Source of the DNA: Paenibacillus sp. FSL H7-0331
GTDB taxonomy: Bacteria > Bacillota > Bacilli > Paenibacillales > NBRC-103111
Direction: 5' to 3'
DNA: 64,000 nucleotides
Assembly: GCF_001956045.1 (NCBI RefSeq)
Contig: NZ_MRTH01000002.1
Location: 62,001 to 126,000, forward strand
Each line of letters starts with the position of its first letter. The first letter of the stretch is position 1. Shown here one piece after another: positions 17,421 to 25,406 of the stretch. The position numbers and the translations under genes were made by a program. The notes under the pieces were generated by a model. It made no database searches. It saw only the letters and a list, made by a program, of their open reading frames with translations, and had not been told where the DNA came from.

Positions 17421-17636
17421 ATGGATTTTACAAGTCACGATATTGCAGTAATCGAACAAGCCTTGCATCTGGCCATGAGCATGGGAGGTAACGATTCAAA
17501 AGCGCAGCAGTTTCGTGAGGTGTTAGTCAAGCTGCAAAGCAATTCAGCTGCGGCCTTCAGTGGCGGTACTTATTTGCAAAAGGCAGAGCATGATGGACTG
17601 CGCTACGATTATGATGATTCTTCTGACTTGCTGTAA
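17421..17636 (+). CDS. Small hypothetical protein (71 aa)
   Basis: Not recognised. An acidic 71-residue protein, predicted helical over residues 5-42 ('HDIAVIEQALHLAMSMGG', 'AQQFREVLVKLQ'), with a short C-terminal tail ending 'DYDDSSDLL'. A strong AGGAGGGG site precedes ATG 17421. It may be transcribed alone; nothing in the neighbourhood defines a role. Confidence 0.7.
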   Translation: MDFTSHDIAVIEQALHLAMSMGGNDSKAQQFREVLVKLQSNSAAAFSGGTYLQKAEHDGLRYDYDDSSDLL

Positions 17637-17654
17637 TCGGTTGATATTATTGAA

Positions 17655-17800
17655 TCCATGAGTGCTGCGAACTTTTGTGAAGAAATGGATCTGGTAGTAC
17701 TGTCGTTTTGGTGACCAAGACATTCCATGATTGCTTCTAAGCTCACGCCAGCTTCAGCGAGTTAGCTTGTAGGGGTGGCCTAAAAGAATGGGGAGTAAGG
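17655..17800 (-). pseudogene. Decayed tyrosine-recombinase (phage/ICE integrase) fragment
   Basis: On the minus strand one frame reads 'LTPHSFR' (around 17800-17779). Another then reads 'LAEAGVSLEAIMECLGHQND' and 'STTRSI' (around 17761-17670). Together they reproduce the C-terminal block of Tn916/phage-type integrases (TPHSFRHTHTSLLAEAGVS..., LGH..). One base appears deleted between the halves, a TAA replaces a Leu codon, and the catalytic Tyr region is lost. The rest of the gene is absent. It marks a past integration event. Confidence 0.7.
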
Positions 17801-17838
17801 TTTGTATTCAGTTTAGCAAGCTTTAGAATTCTCCTCAT

Positions 17839-17997
17839 TCAGTATCCAATACTTTTTTGAGTGTTTGGATAGCCTAAGTATTTACCTTCGTTAGCAAATA
17901 CGGAATCTTCTTCGTAATACTTAACGCGATTTTCCATGCGTATAATATTTTTCCGCGCTTTATGGGCCTCTACTCTTTTACGAAATAATTCCTTCAT
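17839..17997 (-). CDS. Possible small basic protein (52 aa)
   Basis: An open frame of 52 codons too short for many callers. The product begins 'MKELFRKRVEAHKARKNIIR' and continues 'MENRVKYYEEDSVFANEG', a composition typical of a real helical protein. The ATG overlaps the stop of the preceding minus-strand fragment as TAATG, suggesting former translational coupling. No strong binding site. It lies in the integrase-scar region and may be a leftover cargo gene. Function unknown. Confidence 0.4.
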   Translation of the reverse strand: MKELFRKRVEAHKARKNIIRMENRVKYYEEDSVFANEGKYLGYPNTQKSIGY

Positions 17998-18098
17998 TAG
18001 TCTTCACTCATCATTTTACGAATATATGTACGGTTTTGAGCTATATATGAATTGGTATCGCGGCCATGGATCTTAGGGATCGAGGGCTTTATTTTTGC
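17997..18098 (-). pseudogene. C-terminal gene remnant without start
   Basis: A minus-strand open stretch of 33 codons ending 'HGRDTNSYIAQNRTYIRKMM' plus three residues, bounded upstream by an in-frame stop and lacking a start codon apart from its last few residues. The composition looks protein-coding. It is interpreted as the 3' end of a gene truncated during decay of the mobile element. Confidence 0.3.
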
Positions 18099-18167
18099 TT
18101 ATTTTTATATTAAAATATGAACGACGACCCGGTGTGATGCGAAGAATTGGGGGGACATAAACTAAAG

Positions 18168-18539
18168 ATGTATGAAGAGTTTAATGAACTGATAACTTTA
18201 ATGAACAGAGCTAGAAAAGAGGCTGACGAAGCAAATAGAATTGCATATGAATTAAGGCAAGAATCTATAAAAAAGCAATTTCAAGCCACAGCCGCGGCCG
18301 AAATGGCAGCACTCACTGCTGATTTTTTAAATGAGTGTAAGGACCCGGCGCTTTTGGCTAAAATTGCAGCGACTAGCAGAGAGGCAATGCGTAAAACTAT
18401 TGATTGTACAGAAACAGCAGCCTGTGCCGTTTTAAAGGCAAATAAAGCAGATGAAAGAGTCACAAAGGCATTCTTAGAATGCAAAGAAGCCGCGTTAAAA
18501 CTTACTATTGCTCTTGATGAACTTGAACTTATAGAATGA
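18168..18539 (+). CDS. Alanine-rich helical protein of unknown function
   Basis: Not recognised. About 123 residues, almost entirely helical and alanine-rich ('AAAEMAALTADFLNE', 'AATSREAMRKT', 'TAACAVLKANKADERV'), with four Cys spaced through the second half. It could be a coiled-coil bundle. The frame is open from TTG 18147; ATG 18168 is preferred, though GGGGGG at 18149-18154 is a little far from it. It is followed by its own terminator, lies in the accessory scar and has AT-richer flanks than the surrounding genes, so it may be horizontally acquired. Confidence 0.6.
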   Translation: MYEEFNELITLMNRARKEADEANRIAYELRQESIKKQFQATAAAEMAALTADFLNECKDPALLAKIAATSREAMRKTIDCTETAACAVLKANKADERVTKAFLECKEAALKLTIALDELELIE

Positions 18540-18564
18540 TGCATATTTGCCAATATATTGAGAA

Positions 18565-18602
18565 CAGCCCTCATCCTTTATCGGAATCGAGGGCGTTTTT
18601 TT
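18565..18602 (+). terminator. Intrinsic terminator
   Basis: GCCCTC (18567-18572) pairs with GAGGGC (18589-18594), followed by GTTTTTTT. It closes the transcript of the alanine-rich protein gene. Confidence 0.85.
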
Positions 18603-18685
18603 ATATTCTAAGCTTGCAGCCGTTCCTTCGGAGCTAACAGTTCCCTTACTCTCGGATATATCATTCTCATCCCCTCATTGCCATA

Positions 18686-19591
18686 CTATTTTTTGACTTC
18701 AGATTGCAAATCTGCACGATTTGCCTTGACGTAAATCATCGTTGTACCCAAACTACCATGTCCCATAATTTGCGCCAAGCGTTGCAATGGCGTGTTCTCT
18801 GCCATCACGTACCCGAACCGGTGCCGAAGATCGTGGGAGCTCAATCCTTCGAGTCTAGCTGTTTTCATATATTTTTGAATCAAATGACGCAAAGCACGTT
18901 CTGTTAATCGATCGCCAGTTTTCTCCGATGGAAACAGATAAGGACTGTCCGGAGGGAGTTCTGCCAAATATTTTTCTAAAGCAGCTTTGCAAGCAGCGTT
19001 CAAAGGTACTTCCCGCTGTTTATTCCGTTTTCCGGATCGGACCGTGAGCTGGCCGCTGCGTTTTCCGATTTGAATATCTCCAAGAGCCAGGTCGCACACT
19101 TCCATTGTTCGTAAACCGGTATGAAACATCACGATAAGAATCGTCTGATCCCGAAGAGAACCACCATGCTCAGCCGCAGCTATCAATGCAGCTTCTTCTT
19201 TGTCTGTCATCTGACGAGGGCTTACTTTTTCTTCCGGAATCAATTTGACCGGTTTTGAAGGATCACGGCGAATCCTGGATTCCGACGCAGCCCACTCAAA
19301 AAAACGTTTCAGTGTTATAAGCCGCCGATTAATGGTCGCCGGTTTTAATTCCATTACTTTTTGAGCGGCTTCCTGGTATCGTGTCAATGTTGGAGTAGCG
19401 ACATCTTCAATGTGAAATACAACTACTTTCTCTTGGTGTTCGGTGTTCTCAAACCAACCAATAAAATGTTTCAAGTCACTTGCGTATTCCTTTAGTGTTT
19501 TGGGATTCAAATCCTCGTGGATGGTGAGAGTGTGTATGAAATCTTGAATCGTCTGCTCCCCTTGTTCCGAAATGGTGGTCGTCTTAATCAT
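18686..19591 (-). CDS. Tyrosine recombinase / integrase
   Basis: A 301-residue XerC/D-sized recombinase. The N-terminal SAM-like core-binding domain spans about 12-105, and the catalytic domain about 125-290. The full active set is visible: Arg161 ('HTGLRTMEV'), Lys188 ('RSGKRNKQREV'), His253 and Arg256 ('SSHDLRHRF'), His278 ('MGHGS') and Tyr287 ('MIYVKA'). It therefore looks intact. The ATG at 19591 lies eight bases after GGAGG; an upstream ATG at 19630 falls inside a 15-bp direct repeat. It probably belongs to a small integrated element. It is unlikely to be the chromosomal XerC/D, given its location. Confidence 0.9.
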   Translation of the reverse strand: MIKTTTISEQGEQTIQDFIHTLTIHEDLNPKTLKEYASDLKHFIGWFENTEHQEKVVVFHIEDVATPTLTRYQEAAQKVMELKPATINRRLITLKRFFEWAASESRIRRDPSKPVKLIPEEKVSPRQMTDKEEAALIAAAEHGGSLRDQTILIVMFHTGLRTMEVCDLALGDIQIGKRSGQLTVRSGKRNKQREVPLNAACKAALEKYLAELPPDSPYLFPSEKTGDRLTERALRHLIQKYMKTARLEGLSSHDLRHRFGYVMAENTPLQRLAQIMGHGSLGTTMIYVKANRADLQSEVKK

Positions 19592-19615
19592 TAGCAAAGC
19601 CTCCAAATCTTGACT

Positions 19616-19630
19616 TACATTAGCGGACAT
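19616..19630. repeat. 15-bp direct repeat, copy 1
   Basis: TACATTAGCGGACAT, identical to the copy at 19651-19665. It lies 25 bases upstream of the recombinase start and could be an arm-type binding or regulatory site. Confidence 0.75.
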
Positions 19631-19650
19631 GATATTCTTATCTTAACCGA

Positions 19651-19665
19651 TACATTAGCGGACAT
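19651..19665. repeat. 15-bp direct repeat, copy 2
   Basis: TACATTAGCGGACAT, a perfect second copy exactly 35 bases from the first. The intervening 20 bases are AT-rich. Confidence 0.75.
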
Positions 19666-19969
19666 CAAGTACGAGTAAGCAAAATCCACCAAATCAAATG
19701 TTAATATTAAATAAAGATGTGACCACATCAGAAAAGCGGTTTTTATCAAAATAAATACACACGATTCGAATGTTAGTGTCGTATTTTCGACCATTGATGA
19801 CATTATTAATTTTTATTCCAACAAACAGAGTTTGCCGAGCAAGGTGGACGATCTGAGCCATTTAGAGAATCACACAAACAAGGAAAGGGATGGTTTATCA
19901 TAATTGGAGAAATGATTCTAATCAACCGACCTATAAGGACAATTAAGAAGAGTTCGTGGTTGTTAATGA
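19666..19969. other. AT-rich intergenic stretch without a convincing gene
   Basis: About 300 AT-rich bases upstream of the recombinase. Short frames exist on both strands (for example a hydrophobic 73-codon frame from 19912), but none combines a good ribosome binding site with convincing protein-like composition. It may include recombinase sites or element termini; no terminal inverted repeat was recognised. Confidence 0.4.
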
Positions 19970-20278
19970 TTTCCTGCGTTTTTACTTCATTTATCTTCAC
20001 TGTTTGGGGGGGATGTCTTTTACTTGGCTGCCTCCTATATATTGCCTTTTCGAATCGAAAGGTCAGAAACCGCTTGGTAAGTTCGGGAAATTCATTGCTG
20101 CGAGTGGTTTACAAGAAAAGAAGATTGCTATGAAATCACAATTAGCGTGAATATAGGTCGTAGAGACACAGACGACAAATGGACTCTGACTGTTGAAAAG
20201 CTCAATTTCTGGCCCTGGCGGAACGATAATCCGTTCAGGGCTATTTTATATGTGCGCATTGGGATAAATAAATATTAA
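19970..20278 (+). pseudogene. Disrupted gene with in-frame TAA
   Basis: One plus-strand frame reads protein-like sequence from about 19970 to the stop at 20278, interrupted once by TAA at 20078-20080. Pieces before it include 'GGDVFYLAASYILPFRIER'. Pieces after it include 'WFTRKEDCYEITISVNIG' and 'WTLTVEKLNFWPWRNDNPF', ending 'ILYVRIGINKY'. No start codon with a binding site exists in this frame. It is interpreted as a truncated, nonsense-mutated gene of unknown function in the accessory region. Confidence 0.45.
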
Positions 20279-20286
20279 ACAAATAA

Positions 20287-20315
20287 TTGATATAAGAACG
20301 TACATTCGCTATAAT
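20287..20315 (+). promoter_or_regulatory. mrfAB promoter containing a LexA-like site
   Basis: TTGATA (20287-20292) and TATAAT (20310-20315) are exactly 17 bases apart. Within the spacer, AGAAC-GTAC-ATTCG (20295-20308) matches CGAACN4GTTCG at 8 of 10 positions, in the same promoter position as the LexA boxes of lexA and yneA. Promoter firm; SOS control inferred. Confidence 0.65.
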
Positions 20316-20359
20316 ATAAGCTACTACAATCCGGCTTTTATATGAGGAGCTTGAATCCC

Positions 20360-22645
20360 ATGAACCCATTAACCGGCAAGGTTGATTCCATAGATGAAAT
20401 GATCCAATTAGTGAAAAATACTCCAGAGCTGATGTCTCAGGTTACATACTGGCATACGATTCCACCTCGTGATCCGATGTATGATGCATTTCCGCCTGAG
20501 CTTCATCCGATTTTGTTAGCTGCGCTGAAGGTCAAAGGGATTGAAGGATTGTATACGCACCAGGCGGAATCGTTTCGTGAGGCAGCAGCAGGCCATCACG
20601 TTGTTACCGTAACTCCAACTGCATCCGGTAAAACCCTTTGCTATAACCTGCCGGTTTTAAAGGAAATACTGAATAATGATAGCGCACGTGCGCTTTATTT
20701 GTTTCCGACCAAAGCATTGGCTCAAGACCAGGTATCGGAGCTTCAGGAAACCGTAAACCGGATGGGAGCAGATATCAAGACACACACCTACGATGGTGAT
20801 ACGCCTCCGACGGTGAGGCAGGCTATTCGGAATGCGGGTCATATTGTTGTGACGAACCCGGATATGCTCCATTCCGCCATTCTTCCTCACCATACCAAGT
20901 GGGTTAAGCTATTCGAAAATATTAAATATATCGTAATCGATGAAATACATTCGTATCGGGGCGTATTCGGCAGTCATGTAGCCAATGTGATTCGAAGGCT
21001 GAAGCGAATTTGTCGATTCTATGGATCTTCGCCACAATTTATATGTGCATCGGCAACCATTGATAATCCGCGGGAGCATGCCGAGCGTCTGATTGGTGAA
21101 CCCGTTTCATTGGTGAACCGCAACGGAGCTCCGGCTGGTGAAAAGCATTTTGTTTTTTATAATCCGCCTGTAGTAAATCAACAGTTGGGTATAAGGAAGA
21201 GCAGCGTATTGGAAACTCGTAAAATAGCAGGCATGCTGCTCAAGCAAGGTGTACAAACGATCGTATTTGCCCGAAGTCGTGTACGCGTAGAGCTTCTGCT
21301 TACCTACCTGCAGGACCTGATCAAGCATGAGCTGGGTGCCAAGTCGATTCGCGGTTATCGCGGCGGTTATTTGCCACAGCTGCGACGAGAGATCGAGCGC
21401 GGATTGCGTAGTGGGGAGATTCGCGGAGTTGTCAGTACGAATGCGCTGGAACTGGGCATCGATATCGGACAGCTGCAGGCATGCGTGCTTAACGGATATC
21501 CTGGGACGATTGCCAGCACCTGGCAGCAATCCGGTCGAGCAGGCAGGAGGCAGGAAAGCTCCATCACGTTTCTGGTCGCAAGCAGTAATCCCCTCGATCA
21601 ATATATGATCCAGAATCCGCGATACTTTATTGAACGTCCACCAGAGCAGGCGCGAATACATCCCGATAACTTGATCATTTTGGTTGACCATGTCAAATGT
21701 GCGGCGTATGAGCTTCCTTTTGAAGAAGGAGAGCAATTTGGCGGCGAATCTTTAAAGGATGTTTTGGAATTTTTGACAGAGGAGCATATCCTGCATCTCG
21801 TGAAAAATCGTTGGTATTGGATGGATCAGTCGTTTCCCGCGCACGATATTTCATTACGCTCCGCAGCTCAGGAAAACTTTGTCATTGTAGACATGACTAA
21901 TGGTACGCGGGTTATTGGAGAAGTGGATCGATTCAGTGCACCGACTATGATTCATGAAGAAGCTATATATATCCATGAGGGCATTCAGTTCCAGGTAGAA
22001 AAGCTCGACTATGAAGAGAAAAAAGCGTTCGTACGCCAGGTTAATGTAGATTATTTTACAGACGCAAGTATGGCCGTCCAGCTAAAGGTGCTTCATGTAC
22101 ACCGCGAAGTGGAGGAGCTTGGACTGCATCGTAATTATGGCGAAGTGACTTTGAATGCGAAACCAACTATTTTCAAAAAAATCAGATTGCGGACACACGA
22201 GAATATTGGCTCAGGACCGATTCATTTGCCCGAGGAGGAGTTGCACACCAGCTCATATTGGTTTACCTTTTCGGAACAAGCCTCAGCGGAAACCTCGGTT
22301 AATGATATGCAGTTTGCGCTGCTCGGCTTATCCAATGTACTGGTGCATATCGCACCGCTTTATTTGATGTGTGATCCACGGGATATTCGCGTAGTGCCGC
22401 AGGTACGTGCTATTCACAATAAGCTGCCAACGATATTTTTCTATGATAGTTATCCTGGGGGTGTGGGCTTGAGTGAACGACTATATGACGTCCATGGTGA
22501 ATTAATAGCTGAAGCGAAGAGGCTTATTTCAAACTGCCAATGTCTTAGCGGCTGTCCTGCCTGTGTCGGACCCATTGAAGAGGTTGGATTGATGGGTAAG
22601 CAGCTTTCACTCAGCTTGCTGCGGCGGTTGGAGGTAACCCAATGA
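20360..22645 (+). CDS. mrfA: DNA repair helicase MrfA (YprA, DEAD/DEAH box with zinc-binding MZB domain)
   Basis: MrfA is a 3'-5' helicase that works with the MrfB exonuclease to repair mitomycin-C adducts independently of UvrABC. The 761-residue protein has Walker A 'TPTASGKT' (85-92), 'DEIH' (194-197), 'SATIDN', and motif VI 'QQSGRAGRR'. The C-terminal Cys cluster 'CQCLSGCPACVG' is that of the MZB/DUF1998 zinc domain. ATG 20360 follows GAGGAG at about ten bases; an earlier ATG at 20342 lacks a site. The stop overlaps the mrfB start (ATGA). Confidence 0.92.
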   Translation: MNPLTGKVDSIDEMIQLVKNTPELMSQVTYWHTIPPRDPMYDAFPPELHPILLAALKVKGIEGLYTHQAESFREAAAGHHVVTVTPTASGKTLCYNLPVLKEILNNDSARALYLFPTKALAQDQVSELQETVNRMGADIKTHTYDGDTPPTVRQAIRNAGHIVVTNPDMLHSAILPHHTKWVKLFENIKYIVIDEIHSYRGVFGSHVANVIRRLKRICRFYGSSPQFICASATIDNPREHAERLIGEPVSLVNRNGAPAGEKHFVFYNPPVVNQQLGIRKSSVLETRKIAGMLLKQGVQTIVFARSRVRVELLLTYLQDLIKHELGAKSIRGYRGGYLPQLRREIERGLRSGEIRGVVSTNALELGIDIGQLQACVLNGYPGTIASTWQQSGRAGRRQESSITFLVASSNPLDQYMIQNPRYFIERPPEQARIHPDNLIILVDHVKCAAYELPFEEGEQFGGESLKDVLEFLTEEHILHLVKNRWYWMDQSFPAHDISLRSAAQENFVIVDMTNGTRVIGEVDRFSAPTMIHEEAIYIHEGIQFQVEKLDYEEKKAFVRQVNVDYFTDASMAVQLKVLHVHREVEELGLHRNYGEVTLNAKPTIFKKIRLRTHENIGSGPIHLPEEELHTSSYWFTFSEQASAETSVNDMQFALLGLSNVLVHIAPLYLMCDPRDIRVVPQVRAIHNKLPTIFFYDSYPGGVGLSERLYDVHGELIAEAKRLISNCQCLSGCPACVGPIEEVGLMGKQLSLSLLRRLEVTQ

Positions 22646-24075
22646 GTGGACTTCGTGACAGACTGCTGCGCCACAAATCATCGGGAAGCCAAGCGAAGCC
22701 CGCTGCTGCATCGGATGCTTCTGCCCCGACATCGGAATGGTCGGTAATTGACGCTCATATGGAACACAATGAATGGGGCTCGTTTGTGATGAGACGGCGT
22801 CGCTATGACCAGCAGGCCAAACATGGGCGTTACGCGTTGAGCGAGCTGTTGGGACAGTCCGATAAGCTGCTACATCTGCTGGGAGCTGAGTCAGAGACTT
22901 CAGAGGAGCAGGATGGCCTTACTCATGAAAAACTGCTTTATCTCGATACGGAGACAACCGGTCTTGGGATTGGTACGGGGAACGTGGCTTTTATGATCGG
23001 TATCGGTTTTTATGAGGAAGAGCAGTTTGTTGTAGAGCAGATGTTTATTCGTGATCCGGGTGAGGAACTGGGTATGCTCCATCATCTGCATGAGAAAATA
23101 GCCAAGCATCCTTATTTGGTAACGTATAACGGCAAAACTTTTGATTGGCCGATCATTAAGAATCGTTATATATTGAACCGTATGCAGCTTGATACCCCGA
23201 TTGCTGGACACTTTGACTTTTTATATCCATCGCGCAGTTTGTGGAAGCATACACTGCCATCATGTCGGTTGGGTAAGGTAGAGGAGGAACGGCTTGGCGT
23301 TGTGCGTAAGGATGATGTGTCAGGCGCCCTCGCTCCTGTGCTGTATTTTCAATATTTGGCAGAACGAAAGGTTTCTATTGTCGAGGGCGTATTTATTCAT
23401 AATGAACTCGATATTTTATCGTTGGCGGGTTTATCGATTCATTTTGCAAGGATTTTGAGCGGGAAAAGCAATTTTAAGGATATGGGCTTGGAAGAGCTGT
23501 ATCGGCTGGGTGTATGGCTGGACAAGCTGAACCAGCAATGGATGTCAGAGCAAGCACTGGAGTGTCTGGCCGAGCGGATTACAGTCTCAGAAACTGTAGT
23601 AGAGCAAGGAGCTGACGATTATTTACTGCCGCTAGCCCAGGTGTATAAGCAGCAACACCGTTATACAGCAGCACGAGATTTGTGGGAATTGTATGTGGAG
23701 CGCAGAAAAGAACGTACGACCGCTTCATTGGATGCTTATGTCGAATTGTCCATGTATTATGAGCATCGAGAGAAGCAGTATGAGCTGGCTCTGTCCTACG
23801 CCGAGCAAGCACTAGACAAAGCATGGCGGCAGCATTCTTTGAAGCGTTCCTATGGGGGCGGAGGTGCTAGGTCAACTGGAAAACGTCAATCAACAAAATC
23901 ACTCGAACATGGGCAAGAAAGTGGTATCGCAGATTTGGAGAAGCGCATCCAACGATTACGACAAAAGTCCGCCAGAGCTAACAATCAGTTGACAAAGGAT
24001 AAGAAAAGGACAATTATCCGAAGTCAGGTTGTATCAGAATCAAATCTTGATCTGACGATGGATAATTTGATTTAA
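22642..24075 (+). CDS. mrfB: DEDD exonuclease MrfB (YprB, RNase H-like with TPR-like C-terminus)
   Basis: Partner nuclease of MrfA. An unusual Ser/Ala/Pro-rich N-terminus of about 30 residues is followed by the exonuclease core: 'LYLDTETTGLG' (the DXE acids, near residue 101), 'YNGKTFDWPIIKNRY' (second Asp), and 'HNELDILSLAGL' (third Asp). From about residue 300 the chain is helical and repeat-like ('YTAARDLWELYVERRK', 'LALSYAEQALDKAW'), consistent with TPR-type repeats. The last 70 residues are basic and low-complexity, probably disordered. ATGA overlap with mrfA implies coupled translation. Confidence 0.9.
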   Translation: MSGLRDRLLRHKSSGSQAKPAAASDASAPTSEWSVIDAHMEHNEWGSFVMRRRRYDQQAKHGRYALSELLGQSDKLLHLLGAESETSEEQDGLTHEKLLYLDTETTGLGIGTGNVAFMIGIGFYEEEQFVVEQMFIRDPGEELGMLHHLHEKIAKHPYLVTYNGKTFDWPIIKNRYILNRMQLDTPIAGHFDFLYPSRSLWKHTLPSCRLGKVEEERLGVVRKDDVSGALAPVLYFQYLAERKVSIVEGVFIHNELDILSLAGLSIHFARILSGKSNFKDMGLEELYRLGVWLDKLNQQWMSEQALECLAERITVSETVVEQGADDYLLPLAQVYKQQHRYTAARDLWELYVERRKERTTASLDAYVELSMYYEHREKQYELALSYAEQALDKAWRQHSLKRSYGGGGARSTGKRQSTKSLEHGQESGIADLEKRIQRLRQKSARANNQLTKDKKRTIIRSQVVSESNLDLTMDNLI

Positions 24076-24260
24076 ACGAGGATAAGCTCTATTCTTGGCA
24101 TAACATAGACTTTATTTGGAAATATATAGACTACGGATTTCGTGTATTTTCACCTGGGAGCGTTACAAGGCTGCGAAAATATTATACAATGTTTGCATGA
24201 GGTAGTTTCGGAGGAACACGGTCATGCCATACCATGCTGATCATAGAGATTCTATGGAGG

Positions 24261-24617
24261 GTGATTGCTATCATTCATGTTTTTTTGGACGACGTACGTC
24301 TGTGCCCTACCGGTTTTGTAGCTGCCCACAATGCAGAGGAATGTATATTGCTGCTCCAGGAATGTGAGGTTGGCGTCCTGTCTCTTGATTTTGATCTGGG
24401 ATGGGGCCAACCAACCGGACTGCAGGTAGCCAGTTTTCTGGCTTCTTCTCAGCGGTTTCCACGTGAAATTTATTTACATACCTCCAGTTGGAGCGGTAAA
24501 CAGGCGATGCATCAGCTTTTATACCGGAGCAAGCCGGAAAGCGTTAAGCTGGTCAACGGACCGATGCCTCACGATACGCTTCAAACCATTGCCAATACAG
24601 CAAAGAATAGGTTGTGA
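24261..24617 (+). CDS. Cyclic-phosphate-processing receiver-domain (cREC) protein
   Basis: About 118 residues forming a single receiver-like domain: 'IHVFLDDVRLCPTGF' at the start (acidic pair), 'VGVLSLDFDLGWGQPTG' in the middle (the central Asp region), and 'REIYLHTSSWSGK' before the last helix. This matches the cREC family, which comparative genomics has linked to nucleotide or RNA-end cyclic-phosphate processing; the activity is not established. The start is uncertain: GTG 24261 abuts GGAGG, ATG 24234 lacks a site, and GGAGG at 24210 serves an out-of-frame ATG at 24224. It lies just before an ABC ATPase gene. Confidence 0.7.
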   Translation: MIAIIHVFLDDVRLCPTGFVAAHNAEECILLLQECEVGVLSLDFDLGWGQPTGLQVASFLASSQRFPREIYLHTSSWSGKQAMHQLLYRSKPESVKLVNGPMPHDTLQTIANTAKNRL

Positions 24618-24626
24618 TCTTGTATT

Positions 24627-25406
24627 ATGCAGCACGTAATATCATTAAGTAATGTACATTTTATCCGCGAGGAGCGGGCGATTTTATCGAATATTGAGCT
24701 TCAGGTACATGCAGGTGAACATTGGGTCATTCTCGGGAAAAATGGATCGGGCAAAACGACGATTCTGGAGATGATTAATGGATATCAATTCCCAAGCATT
24801 GGGCAGGTCCAGGTTCTGGATCAGCTTTATGGACAATGTGATGTAAGAGAAGTACGTAAACAAATCGGATACATCAGTCAATCTCTATATGAGAAGCTGA
24901 ATCCAGCTGATCCCGTATGGGAGGTCATTGCTACTGGCGAGTATGCTTTTTTGCGTTTTTATCAGGAAATATCGCCTGAAGTACGTACGAAGGCACTAGG
25001 GATGCTGGATGAGATTCGTCTTTCACATCTAGCTGAACAGCCACTGGGCACACTTTCTCAAGGGGAACGCAAAAAGGTGATGCTAGCCCGGGCATTAATG
25101 ACAAGCCCCTCCATTCTGATCATGGACGAGCCTTGCTCGGGATTGGATTTGTTTGAGCGTGAGCGGTTGCTTGAAACCGTTAATCAGCTTGGCAAGCAAA
25201 ATATTACCGTATTGTACGTCACGCATCATATCGAGGAAATTATGCCGATGTTCACGCATGTTGCCTTGATTGATGATGGCAAGCTCGTGGCTTCTGGCCG
25301 TAAGGAAGACGTATTGAATGAAGAGAATTTATTGAGCGCATTTCAGGTTCCGGTTACTCTTGAATGGTTTCAGGGCCGTCCCTGGATCAAGGTGCTTGGG
25401 GAATGA
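24627..25406 (+). CDS. ABC transporter ATP-binding protein (YlmA/ModF-like)
   Basis: A 259-residue single ABC ATPase. Walker A is 'LGKNGSGKTT' (about 36-45), the Q-loop 'GYISQSL', the signature 'LSQGERKKVMLARAL', Walker B 'SILIMDEPCSGLD' and the H-loop 'VTHH'. YlmA-type proteins lack a dedicated permease next door, as here, so transport is not assured. The stop overlaps the start of the next gene by four bases (ATGA), so it is coupled to an RNA methyltransferase-like gene. Confidence 0.85.
   Translation: MQHVISLSNVHFIREERAILSNIELQVHAGEHWVILGKNGSGKTTILEMINGYQFPSIGQVQVLDQLYGQCDVREVRKQIGYISQSLYEKLNPADPVWEVIATGEYAFLRFYQEISPEVRTKALGMLDEIRLSHLAEQPLGTLSQGERKKVMLARALMTSPSILIMDEPCSGLDLFERERLLETVNQLGKQNITVLYVTHHIEEIMPMFTHVALIDDGKLVASGRKEDVLNEENLLSAFQVPVTLEWFQGRPWIKVLGE

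Noticed and set aside
19912..20133. 73-codon hydrophobic frame in the recombinase upstream region
   Set aside because: GGAG is only two bases from the ATG, and a competing frame over the same bases looks more like protein.
24224..24367. 47-codon frame from the better-placed ATG before the cREC gene
   Set aside because: Cys/Arg-rich, non-conserved-looking translation that overlaps the cREC gene out of frame; kept only as a regulatory possibility.
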